From contig NZ_LBHV01000009.1 of assembly GCF_001005825.1 (NCBI RefSeq), positions 1 to 64,000 on the forward strand: a stretch of 64,000 nt of DNA, written 5' to 3'. Source of the DNA: Rhizobium sp. LC145 (GTDB lineage: Bacteria > Pseudomonadota > Alphaproteobacteria > Rhizobiales > Rhizobiaceae). The position numbers were made by a program, and so were the translations under genes. How positions within the stretch are numbered: the stretch's first letter is position 1; every line of letters begins with the position of its first letter. Below, piece by piece: positions 37,003-45,307 of this stretch. The notes under the pieces were generated by a model that had not been told where the DNA came from, ran no database searches, and was given only the letters and a program-made list of their open reading frames with translations.

Positions 37003-37233
37003 TTAACCGTCTACCGCCAATTCCGCCGATGCCAATGCCATCTCGAAACGCTCGCGGGCGAGATCAGGGCTGCCACGTCCATCGAGTGCGGCAAGGATTG
37101 CTTCTGAGGCTGCCATGAAATGTGAATCTTTCAGAAGTGGCCAGCTCGATGTCATAAAATCGTAGGCGTTGAGCGGTCCCATGATCATGATTTCCCCAAC
37201 CCGAACAGGCCGGTCCCAGAACAAAGTTGTCAT
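37003..37233 (-). CDS. DUF982 protein
   Basis: The 76-residue protein fits DUF982: an opening FWDRPVRVGEI strand, DAYDFMTSSWP-like segment (here NAYDFMTSSWPLL), HFMAASEAILAALDGRGS and ARERFEMALASAEL. The family is abundant in rhizobia and uncharacterised. ATG at 37233 is preferred to 37263 by comparison with family length. A second DUF982 gene lies at 39557. Confidence 0.7.
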   Translation of the reverse strand: MTTLFWDRPVRVGEIMIMGPLNAYDFMTSSWPLLKDSHFMAASEAILAALDGRGSPDLARERFEMALASAELAVDG

Positions 37234-37419
37234 GTGCTTCCCATCACTGCCTAGCAGCGGCACAGTGGCATCTATGATATGCCGAGTCCAGCAATAGCCG
37301 GCGGTGCTGGGCTTTTACAGGCCGCTGATATCATAATTATCGGTCGCAGCCGTCAGTGCCTGCCCGGCAGCTTTGCCCTCCCAATACGGGAGGAACCACG
37401 CGCCTCGGTCGCTTTCGCT

Positions 37420-37659
37420 TCATCCCTTGGTGGCGGCAGTGAGTCCGTGCCTGTCTGGCCGGATTGCTGAGAATTGGCCACGGGACCACATCACCAGTCG
37501 CAACCGGCTTTCAATTTCTTGTCCGGTCCTATGAGGATAGCGCTCGTGCAGGCGCGCAGCGATCTGACCGAGGTTCGTCTCACAGGCTCCGTCCGGTAAA
37601 AAACGATCAGCTTCTGCATTGATCGCTCCCATCAACTGCTCATCGCGTCCAGTTTTCAT
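37420..37659 (-). CDS. Small hypothetical protein
   Basis: The 79-residue protein starts at an ATG behind a textbook ribosome site (AGGAGG, 7 bases), which is the main support for it. The sequence is helical and charged (MGAINAEADRFLP, IAARLHERYPHRTGQEIESRLRLVM). It resembles no family I know. Upstream ATG at 37728 adds an unlikely basic leader. The 325 bases between this start and the SDR gene hold only the terminator at 37936. Confidence 0.5.
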   Translation of the reverse strand: MKTGRDEQLMGAINAEADRFLPDGACETNLGQIAARLHERYPHRTGQEIESRLRLVMWSRGQFSAIRPDRHGLTAATKG

Positions 37660-37935
37660 TCCGTGACCTCCTGAGACCATAAGGCGAAGGAATTTGCCAC
37701 GGTTACGCTGTGCCGTTAATACGGCCAAAAGGCTGATATTGTTATTAAGTGCCTCGCACAGGCGCCGTTGGCTATTATCACCGCTACAGTCTCAAAGCAG
37801 GGTAAGAGGCCAGCTATCTCGGTAGGCCGCGAACCCATAAACGGCTGAGATTTGGGTGGCTTCCCGCCGGTCAGCTTTCAAAGGGTCAGTGCCGAAGCTG
37901 CCATTGGGTAGTCGGCTTTCTCAGAAAACGATCGA

Positions 37936-37963
37936 GAAACGAGACACGCCGCGATCTCGTTTC
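37936..37963 (-). terminator. Intrinsic terminator of the SDR gene
   Basis: GAAACGAGA and TCTCGTTTC form a perfect 9-bp stem with a 10-base loop, 21 bases after the SDR stop on the minus strand, and TCGATCGTTTTC follows with a short T run. Confidence 0.6.
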
Positions 37964-37984
37964 CCTTTCAGAACTCCCGCCGTT

Positions 37985-38731
37985 TCACCATCTCTTCTGA
38001 ACTAAGTCGCCAGATGCCGAGCAGGCGTAAAAGCCTGCCGAGGGGCCGAACGCGTGCGTCGTCGCCAAGGCAACGGCCGGGCGAGCACCCTCATCGGGCG
38101 AATGGCCGGGTCCGTTCCCCGTCATGTCGGTGGATGTCAGACCCGGGTCCACCGCATTCACTTTTATCCCTTCTGGGTCCAGCTCCTTGGCTAGCTTTAC
38201 CGTAAGCATGTTCAGCGCCGTCTTCGAAGCGCAGTATCCACCGAAGCCGACCGTCCAGGTTTCGCTCCGCATGTCTAAGGCATCGCCGAGTGAACTCAAG
38301 CCACTGCTCATCATCACGATCCGCGCCGCTTCGGACTTGCGCAGCAGCGGCAGGAAAGCTTGCGTCACCCGAAGGACGCCGAACACGTTGGTCTCAAACA
38401 TTTGCCTGATCTCATCGATCGATTCCTCGGCCAGGGAAGGAGGCTGGCTGGACATGACACCGGCGTTGTTGACCAGCACGTCCAGTTTGCCGGCCTCGCG
38501 CTCTATGGTCGTGACGGCACCAGCCACGCTGGCGTCGCTCGTGACGTCGAGTTGCACTGCGCGAATGTCGATACCTAAATTGCGCAACCCACGTGCTGCG
38601 GCGTCGCCTTTCTGCAAGTCTCGACATCCCAGCCAGATCGAGTGACCGTTTGCGCCGAGCTGGCGCGCAATCGCGAGACCAATGCCTTTATTCGCACCGG
38701 TAACAAGCGCTGTGAGTGGTGTGCGAGTCAT
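37985..38731 (-). CDS. Short-chain dehydrogenase/reductase
   Basis: The 248-residue protein has the classical SDR fold: cofactor motif TGANKGIG at residues 11-18, NNAGV near 89, active-site Ser in IVMMSSGLSS and the YCASK catalytic Tyr/Lys pair, then NAVDPGLTSTDM. The Arg at the end of the second strand (GCRDL) suggests NADPH. Substrate unknown. A MarR-family gene is encoded 54 bases upstream on the same strand with a palindrome between, so it is probably a stress- or phenolic-inducible reductase. Confidence 0.88.
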   Translation of the reverse strand: MTRTPLTALVTGANKGIGLAIARQLGANGHSIWLGCRDLQKGDAAARGLRNLGIDIRAVQLDVTSDASVAGAVTTIEREAGKLDVLVNNAGVMSSQPPSLAEESIDEIRQMFETNVFGVLRVTQAFLPLLRKSEAARIVMMSSGLSSLGDALDMRSETWTVGFGGYCASKTALNMLTVKLAKELDPEGIKVNAVDPGLTSTDMTGNGPGHSPDEGARPAVALATTHAFGPSAGFYACSASGDLVQKRW

Positions 38732-38765
38732 GATGATTTCCCTGCTCGTTTCGACCGCAGAGAAA

Positions 38766-38784
38766 TACTACGATTTTCGTAATA
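38766..38784. promoter_or_regulatory. Candidate MarR operator between the MarR and SDR genes
   Basis: The 19-bp segment TACTACGATTTTCGTAATA is an imperfect palindrome (14 of 19 positions symmetric, core TACGA/TCGTA). It ends just before the MarR stop and lies 35 bases ahead of the SDR start. Size and symmetry suit a MarR dimer. Confidence 0.5.
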
Positions 38785-38785
38785 T

Positions 38786-39235
38786 TCAACCTTCGTAGTC
38801 TGCAATTCTTTGCGTCAGGCGGACAAATTCGGCCCGCTCTGCAGCATCAAGTGATTCAAGCATCGCGCGACAAGCATCGTGATATCCCGCCATATAGCCT
38901 GCGACTGCTTCCTTCCCTTTCGGGGTTACCGTCAGCGCAACGGACCGTCGGTTCGCCTCGGGTCGCTGCCGCCTAATCATTTCCCTACGGACCAACCGGT
39001 CGGCGGAGGAAGACATCGTCGTAAGCGCGACTTGGAGGTTTCGGGCAACATCCCCTAAGGTGCAATCAGGATGCTCACTGACGAATAGGAGGGCCTGAAC
39101 GTCGAGTGCGTTGAGCGAATTTTCCATCGCCGCCGCGGCCTCGGCAACTTTGAAGCGACGGGTGAACCGTTCAAAAGCGAGGGTGAGTTGTTCAATTTGT
39201 TCAGGCGTCGGTTTTGTCATTCCTTTTTTAAGCAT
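38786..39235 (-). CDS. MarR-family transcriptional regulator
   Basis: The 149-residue protein has a MarR winged helix: LNALDVQALLFVSEHPDCTLGDVARNLQVALTTMSSSADRLVRR and the wing RRQRPEANRRSVALTVTPKGKEAV, flanked by dimerisation helices. The start at 39235 is chosen by family length and a GGGAAG site; in-frame ATGs at 39220, 39259 and 39406 exist. It probably represses the downstream SDR gene. No ligand is evident. Confidence 0.82.
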   Translation of the reverse strand: MLKKGMTKPTPEQIEQLTLAFERFTRRFKVAEAAAAMENSLNALDVQALLFVSEHPDCTLGDVARNLQVALTTMSSSADRLVRREMIRRQRPEANRRSVALTVTPKGKEAVAGYMAGYHDACRAMLESLDAAERAEFVRLTQRIADYEG

Positions 39236-39556
39236 TTCCGCTTCCCGAACGTAAGTCATCACCGAACGGACAGACGGTAATGAACGCGTTTCTCCCCGGG
39301 AGTTCACCGATCGATAATCGCGCGAGCGTGTGAAAACTGCTCCTGATCCAGCGTGAGGAAAAGCGTGGCCCGTTATTGGATGCGACATTGAGAGCGTCCT
39401 GTTCACCCCGCCAGTGGAATGGGCCGAATGTAGAGTTCATCACGCTCGATGCTCTCGTTTGGATTGGCTTTATCGGGGCATCTTGAATGCCCGTTGCGCG
39501 ATTCCGATATCCTTTGATGCTTGTTTTCATCCGGTTGTCCACTGAAGGAGGAAGAC

Positions 39557-39865
39557 ATGAACATTCCGGATATTCCTTGGAGAGCTCCCGTCAAAGTTCG
39601 GCTGCAGTGCGGTCTGGAACGCACTTTTCTCAGCGTTCACGATGCTCTCGACTTCCTTGAGACCGAATGGCCACTCCGTCGCGGGGAGCGCTATGAGCGC
39701 GCAGTCCGAAAATGCGGTGCCGCATTGCGTCGAATGGTTCCTGCTGAAATGGCGCGCGAAGCCTTTATCGCTGCGTGCTTGGAAGCCGGCATGCCGATGA
39801 TTGTGACGGGAGCAATGAGCTTTCACCCCGCATCAGTTATGCCGGCCCGCCAGGCGTCAGCGTAG
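39557..39865 (+). CDS. DUF982 protein
   Basis: The 102-residue protein is a longer DUF982 member: VKVRLQCGLERTFLSVHDALDFLETEWPLRRGERYERAVRKCGAALRR and MAREAFIAACLEAGM. The ATG at 39557 follows GGAGGAAGAC. It is related to, but clearly different from, the DUF982 gene at 37003. A hairpin at 39874 follows the stop by eight bases. Confidence 0.75.
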   Translation: MNIPDIPWRAPVKVRLQCGLERTFLSVHDALDFLETEWPLRRGERYERAVRKCGAALRRMVPAEMAREAFIAACLEAGMPMIVTGAMSFHPASVMPARQASA

Positions 39866-39873
39866 CTTTAAAG

Positions 39874-39896
39874 CCCCCTTCAAGGTCGAAAGGGGG
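39874..39896 (+). terminator. Hairpin after the DUF982 gene
   Basis: CCCCCTT and AAGGGGG form a 7-bp stem with a 9-base loop just after the stop codon at 39865. No strong T-tract follows. It separates two convergent genes. Confidence 0.5.
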
Positions 39897-39976
39897 TGCA
39901 GTTCACTGCTGATGGTTCGGTCTGAATGACCCAGAGGCGGTGCGGAGCGGTCACCGCCTCCTGCCTGTGATTGTGA

Positions 39977-40486
39977 TCAACACCAAGACTCGCGGCGTCC
40001 CGACCAGGTGCGAGCCAAGCCTTCCTCAACGAGGACATCGCCCAAGCTTCTTCCGTGACGTATGAGAACACGCAGCTTGCGGCCGTACTGATCTTCGTCA
40101 CGTCCTTGCCAGGTTCGCATCTCGAAAGGCCCACTATTCACCAGTTCGACAAAGCGTGCGGTAGCCTTGTCACCCAATGCCTTCTCGTCGGCGCATTGTG
40201 GTTGCGACACCTCTGGAGTGTCGACGTCAGCGACCCGGACCTTATCTGCTCCGACGTAGAGGGTGTCCCCATCAACGACGCAGTCCCGCTTGACCGCGCC
40301 ACACCTTTGGAAACCCGCTGCCTGCGCTGGAGTGCCGGTGAGAGCGAAGTAAATATAGGTCGCTGCGAAGGCTGCCATGATTGCAAGAACAAGGAGCAAG
40401 CGCTTAAGCCACGGTGGCACTTGCCTCGGCTGCTTCGGTGGTTTCGGTTTCTGGAACTTAATGATGTTGTCGCTCACTGCTTGCAT
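39977..40486 (-). CDS. Membrane-anchored staphylococcal-nuclease-like protein
   Basis: The 169-residue protein has an N-terminal proline/lysine-rich stretch, one membrane helix (about 27-50: LKRLLLVLAIMAAFAATYIYF) and an SNase-like OB-fold domain (about 65-160). Active-site landmarks are present: VDGDTLYVG (Asp), VRVADVDTPE (Arg-type loop), GRKLRVLIRHGRSLGDVLVEEGLA. The nuclease domain would face the periplasm. Such genes are common on rhizobial replicons; role unknown. Confidence 0.78.
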   Translation of the reverse strand: MQAVSDNIIKFQKPKPPKQPRQVPPWLKRLLLVLAIMAAFAATYIYFALTGTPAQAAGFQRCGAVKRDCVVDGDTLYVGADKVRVADVDTPEVSQPQCADEKALGDKATARFVELVNSGPFEMRTWQGRDEDQYGRKLRVLIRHGRSLGDVLVEEGLARTWSGRRESWC

Positions 40487-40624
40487 CTCGCTGTCGTTAA
40501 TCGCCGGGCGTTGCGCACCCTAGTGAGTATCTGAATGATCCCCATGAGGGGAAGGGGCTCGGACTTTGATTCATAGCGGCGATCGACGCTCGGCCATTCT
40601 GGTGGTCATGGCGGGGCTCATTTT

Positions 40625-40757
40625 TTAAGTACAGTCCAAACCATTGAGGTGTGCAGCACAGATTGCGGCGGTGGTTTCTTGCGGCACCTTCACACGCTCG
40701 ACCAGCCACGCCAGTTCTTCGACGGTGATTTCGATGTAGGGTTTTTCCGAAAATATG
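40625..40757 (-). pseudogene. Remnant of an unidentified conserved gene
   Basis: On the minus strand the frame reads SEKPYIEITVEELAWLVERV and continues as a plausible helical protein to HLNGLDCT and a stop at 40625-40627. No start codon precedes it before an upstream stop, and the hipBA control region begins here. I recognise it only as protein-like; it is probably the cut-off 3' end of an older gene. Confidence 0.3.
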
Positions 40758-40874
40758 CAGAAAACTACATGTAACAGGCGTATCTATGCATTATTCGACA
40801 TAGGTAGTTGCGGGTGCATCAGTTATGCACTATTATACATAGAATATGGGGTTGCATGCAGAATTCGACATAAA
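40754..40874. promoter_or_regulatory. Four operator repeats and promoter of hipBA
   Basis: Four 20-bp sites start at 40754, 40785, 40824 and 40855 (spacings 31, 39, 31). Consensus is TATG-N10-CATA; the second and third sites are perfect at both ends, the first and last each deviate by one base. The layout recalls E. coli HipB sites (TATCC-N8-GGATA). A promoter (TTGCGG at 40808, 17-bp spacer, TATTAT at 40831) has its -10 inside the third site, so HipB binding would block it. Confidence 0.7.
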
Positions 40875-40875
40875 T

Positions 40876-41472
40876 ATGAACTACGAAGCACAGAAGATCA
40901 TCAAGGCTCTGCGCGAGGCGCGCCTTGCCAAAGGTATGAGGCAGACCGAGTTAAGCAAGCTGTCGGGCGTGCCGCAGGCTCAAATTTCAAGGATTGAGGC
41001 AAGCGGCGTTGATATTCGGCTGTCGAGCCTCGCAGCCCTAACGCACGCCCTTGACCTAGAAGTCGCGCTCGTTCCCCGCAAGGCCGTACCTGCCGTAAAA
41101 TCCATCACGCGCCAGACCTCCGAACATCCGCCTGTCCAGCCCGCTGCCATCGGCAAGGAACTGCAACGTGTTCAGGAGGCAATCCGTGCGATGCAGGTCA
41201 AGATACCCGAAATTCCCAATCTGGACGCCTTGCGCAAAGCTCACGCTGCGATAAAGCCGCTGAAGATCGACATGAGTTTTTTGCAGCCCCTGCGCGAGCT
41301 TCGGACTACGCTGGAGCGAATACAAAGATCACAAAAAGATTGGGCCAAGATCGCGGAAGTCGCGCGAAGCATGACGCATCTCCGCAATCAGATTATCCAC
41401 ACACGTCCGTCACCGGAAATTCAGGATGGGCCGCGCCCCGCCTACACGCTGGACGATGATGACGATGCCTGA
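40876..41472 (+). CDS. hipB: HipB-type antitoxin with extended C-terminus
   Basis: The 198-residue protein has an XRE helix-turn-helix at about residues 5-60 (REARLAKGMRQTELSKLSGVPQAQISRIE). The remaining 135 residues are a helical, charged extension (KELQRVQEAIRAMQVKI, LQPLRELRTTLERIQR) ending in an acidic DDDDDA tail. Typical HipB is about 90 residues, so the extension is unusual. ATG at 40876 is chosen because all four operators then lie upstream. The gene overlaps hipA by eight bases. Confidence 0.8.
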   Translation: MNYEAQKIIKALREARLAKGMRQTELSKLSGVPQAQISRIEASGVDIRLSSLAALTHALDLEVALVPRKAVPAVKSITRQTSEHPPVQPAAIGKELQRVQEAIRAMQVKIPEIPNLDALRKAHAAIKPLKIDMSFLQPLRELRTTLERIQRSQKDWAKIAEVARSMTHLRNQIIHTRPSPEIQDGPRPAYTLDDDDDA

Positions 41473-42700
41473 CGTTTCCGTTCTAAAAATACGCCTGCAC
41501 GGCCAAGAGATCGGCACCATCACCTATGTTGGCGGCGAGAAGACACTGTTTGCCTTCAATGACGGCTATATTGAAAATCCTGACAAGCCGACGCTCGGCC
41601 TGCGGTTCAAGGATCAGTTCGGGGAGCTGCTCACGGATTTCCGCCCCTACAAGATCAAGCTGATGCCATTCTTCTCCAACCTTCTCCCGGAAGGGCATTT
41701 GCGCAAATACCTTGCCGCGAAGGCGGATATCCATGCTGATCGCGAGTTCTTTTTGTTATGGGTACTCGGGCAGGATTTGGCAGGAGCGATTAGCGTAGAA
41801 CCCGCCGATGGCAAGGCATGGCCGGAAGACGCACACCAGAAGCTCGATGAAGACGCTGTTCAGGCGGTAAGGGAAGACGCCTTGCGGTTTTCGCTGGCGG
41901 GGGTGCAACTCAAGTTTTCGGCCGTGAACGACGCAAGCGCAGGGCTGATCATTCCGGACAGCGGCGTTGGCGGTGACTGGATTGTGAAACTTCCCTCACG
42001 GGAGTTTGCTCATGTTCCCGAAAACGAATTCTCGATGATGACGCTGGCCAGAATGGTCGGCATGGACGTACCGGCGATTGATCTGGTCGATGTAAGTTCG
42101 ATCCGCAATCTGCCGGACGGCATCGAACGGCTTGGCCCCAAGGCATTCATCATTGAGCGGTTCGACCGCATGGAGGATGGCGGCGCGGTTCACATTGAGG
42201 ATTTTGCGCAGGTCTTCGACGTGTATCCCGAAGACAAATACAAGAAGGCAAGCTTGCGCAATCTCGCCTCGGTTATCGCAGCCGAGTCGGATCACGCCGA
42301 CGTAGCCGAGTTCATCCGCAGGGTGACATTCAATGTCCTGATCGGGAACGGCGACATGCATCTGAAAAACTGGTCACTGATCTATCCCGATCAACGCCAT
42401 GCCCGACTATCACCCGCATATGATTTCGTCTCAACGATTCCATATATATCGAATGACAAGTCGGCCCTGACGTTCAGCCGAACAAAGGATTTTACCGGAT
42501 ACACGCTCGATGAGCTTGAGCACCTGGCGGCGAAGGCCGCGTTGCCGCGCAAGCTCGTTATAGGCACGGCAGAGGAAACGGTGGCTTTGTTCATGGAGCA
42601 ATGGGGCAAGGAAAAAGGCCACTTGCCGATGGATAGCACGGTGACGGAAACCATCGACAAGCACCTTGCAACGCTGCCCATTGTGACAGGTGCAAACTGA
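41465..42700 (+). CDS. hipA: HipA-type serine/threonine kinase toxin
   Basis: The 411-residue protein has the HipA N-subdomain (IRLHGQEIGTITYVGGEKTLFAFNDGYI) and kinase core. Visible motifs: FSLAGVQLKFSAV (the Ser-containing regulatory loop region), GGDWIVKLPS (ATP-binding Lys), NVLIGNGDMHLKNWSL (catalytic Asp) and SPAYDFVS (metal-binding Asp). E. coli HipA phosphorylates glutamyl-tRNA synthetase; the target here is unknown. All catalytic residues are present, so it is likely active and dependent on the overlapping antitoxin. Confidence 0.9.
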   Translation: MPDVSVLKIRLHGQEIGTITYVGGEKTLFAFNDGYIENPDKPTLGLRFKDQFGELLTDFRPYKIKLMPFFSNLLPEGHLRKYLAAKADIHADREFFLLWVLGQDLAGAISVEPADGKAWPEDAHQKLDEDAVQAVREDALRFSLAGVQLKFSAVNDASAGLIIPDSGVGGDWIVKLPSREFAHVPENEFSMMTLARMVGMDVPAIDLVDVSSIRNLPDGIERLGPKAFIIERFDRMEDGGAVHIEDFAQVFDVYPEDKYKKASLRNLASVIAAESDHADVAEFIRRVTFNVLIGNGDMHLKNWSLIYPDQRHARLSPAYDFVSTIPYISNDKSALTFSRTKDFTGYTLDELEHLAAKAALPRKLVIGTAEETVALFMEQWGKEKGHLPMDSTVTETIDKHLATLPIVTGAN

Positions 42701-42718
42701 TACACGGAGTGCGCTGGC

Positions 42719-43612
42719 TCAATTGAGCTGCCTCATCAGTTCGGCCATCCGGCTGATGATGTCGTCGAGGACGGAGATGCGTTGTCCGCCGGACGGACGA
42801 ATGGCGAAGTAAGATACGTCGATGCGTGGCTCAAAGGGGATTGTCACGACTTCAGCTCCGGAGGCTCGGATGCTCGTCTGGTCGACAATTCCCACTCCCA
42901 TCCCGGAAGCGGCGAAATAGCAGCAGTTCAGCATCGAGGTTTCCATCGTGGATACCGGCGGGTGGTCTTCGTGCGAGAAGGCGCGGTCGAGCGTCAACCT
43001 CAGGGGTGAATTCCGGCCGGGGATGAGTACACGTTCGTCCTGGAGGTCGGCCGGCGAGATGGCGCTTCGCGACGCCAGTCGATGGCCGGGAGCCATCGCC
43101 GCCACCGCGTGCGAACTGTGCAGCAGAACCGCATTCTTGTCGGCCATGCGCGGCGAACTGAACACGAAGCCGAGGTCATAGCGGTTCTTCTCGACCATAT
43201 CCCAGATATGGCGGCTATTTTCGACATCGATGACCAGCGGCAGATCCAGCCGGTCTCCGACGACATCGATGATGGCCTGATGAAGAAAGGGCCTCACGAG
43301 CGACGTCACGCTCGCGATGCGCAAAACAATATTCTTATGTTTTCGGATGTCGTCGGCCGCCTGGGCGATCTGGTCCAGGCCGAGATAGAGGCGCTCGACC
43401 TCACGAAAAAGCTGGGCGGCTTCCGCGGTGGGTACCAGGCGCGTGCCCTGCCTTTCGAAGAGAATGATCTGAACGGCATCTTCCAGATCGCGGATCAGCC
43501 GACTGACGGCCGGCTGCGTGACGTTCATGACGTCGGCTGCCGCGGTAATCCCGCCTGTCATCATCACGCTTCGAAACGCTTCCATCTGGCGTGGTTTCAA
43601 GCGCACTTCCAC
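42719..43612 (-). CDS. LysR-family transcriptional regulator
   Basis: The 297-residue protein has an N-terminal LysR HTH (MEAFRSVMMTGGITAAADVMNVTQPAVSRLIRDLEDAVQIILFER) and a two-lobed effector domain (about 90-290). It is divergent from the importer operon starting at 43738, the standard layout for its target. The 125-base intergenic region has AT-rich text but no site I can name. It ends 18 bases from the convergent hipA stop. Confidence 0.9.
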   Translation of the reverse strand: MEVRLKPRQMEAFRSVMMTGGITAAADVMNVTQPAVSRLIRDLEDAVQIILFERQGTRLVPTAEAAQLFREVERLYLGLDQIAQAADDIRKHKNIVLRIASVTSLVRPFLHQAIIDVVGDRLDLPLVIDVENSRHIWDMVEKNRYDLGFVFSSPRMADKNAVLLHSSHAVAAMAPGHRLASRSAISPADLQDERVLIPGRNSPLRLTLDRAFSHEDHPPVSTMETSMLNCCYFAASGMGVGIVDQTSIRASGAEVVTIPFEPRIDVSYFAIRPSGGQRISVLDDIISRMAELMRQLN

Positions 43613-43737
43613 TTATCTCCATAACATTTGAGCATGAAGGGAGTACTAAATGCAATTTTTCTTTGCTGAGTGAAAGGGGTATTCGACCATTAACCGCGAG
43701 GAGAGCGCGGATCCCAAAACATGGAGGAGCCCTGTTT

Positions 43738-45288
43738 ATGAAACTCTTTGCCCTTTCCGCCGCTTTGGCCGCTTCCGTCTTCGCCGCACCGCTTGCAGTC
43801 CACGCAGAGGATCTGACCGTCGGTCTCGCCGCGTCCACGACGTCCATGGACCCGCAGTTTTATGTGGTCGGCCCCAACAGCGCGATGGCGCGCAACATCT
43901 TCGATGGCCTCGTCAATCAGGACGCCAAGCAGCAGATTCAGCCGGCGCTTGCCATCTCCTGGAAGACGATCGACGAGACGACCTGGGAATTCAAGCTGCG
44001 CCCGGACGTCAAATTCCATGACGGCAGCGATTTCACGGCCGACGACGTCGTGGCCAGTATCAAGCGCATCCCGCTCGCATCGACCAACAGCCCAAGTTCG
44101 TTTGCGGCCTATGTGAAGGCGATCACCGAAGTGACGGCGGTTGACCCGCTGACGGTTCGCATCAAGACCGACGGCCCCACGCCGCTGCTCCTCAACAATC
44201 TCAGCCGCATCGCCATCCTTCCGGCGGAGATGGAAAAGACGACGACGGAAGAGATGAATTCCGGCAAGGGCGTCATCGGCACGGGTCCCTTCAAATTCGC
44301 CTCCTGGACACCGGACGATAACGTCGTTGTCGAGCGCAATGACGGTTATTGGGGCGAGAAGCCCGCTTGGGACAAGGTTACCTTCCGGGTTTTCAAGAAT
44401 AGCAGCGCTCGCGTGGCCGCCATTCTCGCCGGGGATGTCGATATGATCGAGAGCATTCCGACCGCCGATACCCGCAGGCTTCAAGCATCCGACAAGCTGA
44501 AAGTCGTCAATGTCGCGGGCAACCGCATCATGTATCTGCACATGGATCAGGACCGGGAGGAATCGCCGTTCGCCAAGGGGCCGGACGGCAAGAACCCGCT
44601 TCTGAAGCCGGAAGTCCGCCGTGCGCTTTCGCTTTCGATCAATCGTGAGGCGCTTGTCGACCGGATCATGGATGGGCAGGGCGTACCGGCCGGCCAGGTC
44701 GTTCCGGAGGGCTATTTCGGCTACGATCCGGCGATCAAGGTCGATCCCTACGATCCGAACAAGGCCAAGCAGCTGCTTGCCGATGCGGGTTATCCGGACG
44801 GTTTCTCGCTGACCTTTCATGCCTCGAACGACCGCTATCCGAACGATTCCAAGGTGGCGCAGGCGATCGGTCAGTTCTTCAGCCGCATCGGCATCAAGAC
44901 GGAAGTGGCGACGCTTCCCGGCAGCGTCTATTTCACCCGCGCTTCCGCGCTTGAATTCAGCTTCATCATGGGTGGCGCCGCCGTCGAAACCGGCGAAGCT
45001 TCCGGCGTACTTGGGCCTATCCTGGAGACCTATGGCGAGAAAGCGGGGCAGGGCAACCGCGGCCGTTATTCCAATCCGGAGTTCGACAAGGCTTTGAGCG
45101 ATGCCCGTCGCACGCTGGACGATGTCAAGCGCGAGGAACAGCTGAGGAAGGCGACGGAAATCGCCATGACCGATCTCGGCGTCATTCCGGTCTTCTATCT
45201 GGCCAATACCTGGGCGGTCAAAAATGGCCTTTCGTACGAGGGCCGTTCGGACGGTTACACGCTTCCCTACTACGTGAAGCCGAACTAA
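43738..45288 (+). CDS. ABC importer substrate-binding protein (family 5)
   Basis: The 516-residue exported protein has a Sec signal ([18 protein letters not shown], cleavage near VHA) and the DppA/OppA-type fold: [56 protein letters not shown] at 43738 follows TGGAGGAG; an earlier ATG at 43591 lacks a site and a signal peptide. It heads an eight-gene unit containing nucleoside hydrolases and ribokinase, so its cargo is probably a nucleoside-like or ribosylated compound rather than a plain peptide. Confidence 0.9.
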   Translation: MKLFALSAALAASVFAAPLAVHAEDLTVGLAASTTSMDPQFYVVGPNSAMARNIFDGLVNQDAKQQIQPALAISWKTIDETTWEFKLRPDVKFHDGSDFTADDVVASIKRIPLASTNSPSSFAAYVKAITEVTAVDPLTVRIKTDGPTPLLLNNLSRIAILPAEMEKTTTEEMNSGKGVIGTGPFKFASWTPDDNVVVERNDGYWGEKPAWDKVTFRVFKNSSARVAAILAGDVDMIESIPTADTRRLQASDKLKVVNVAGNRIMYLHMDQDREESPFAKGPDGKNPLLKPEVRRALSLSINREALVDRIMDGQGVPAGQVVPEGYFGYDPAIKVDPYDPNKAKQLLADAGYPDGFSLTFHASNDRYPNDSKVAQAIGQFFSRIGIKTEVATLPGSVYFTRASALEFSFIMGGAAVETGEASGVLGPILETYGEKAGQGNRGRYSNPEFDKALSDARRTLDDVKREEQLRKATEIAMTDLGVIPVFYLANTWAVKNGLSYEGRSDGYTLPYYVKPN

Positions 45289-45307
45289 TCGCGGGAGGAC
45301 GTCCACC

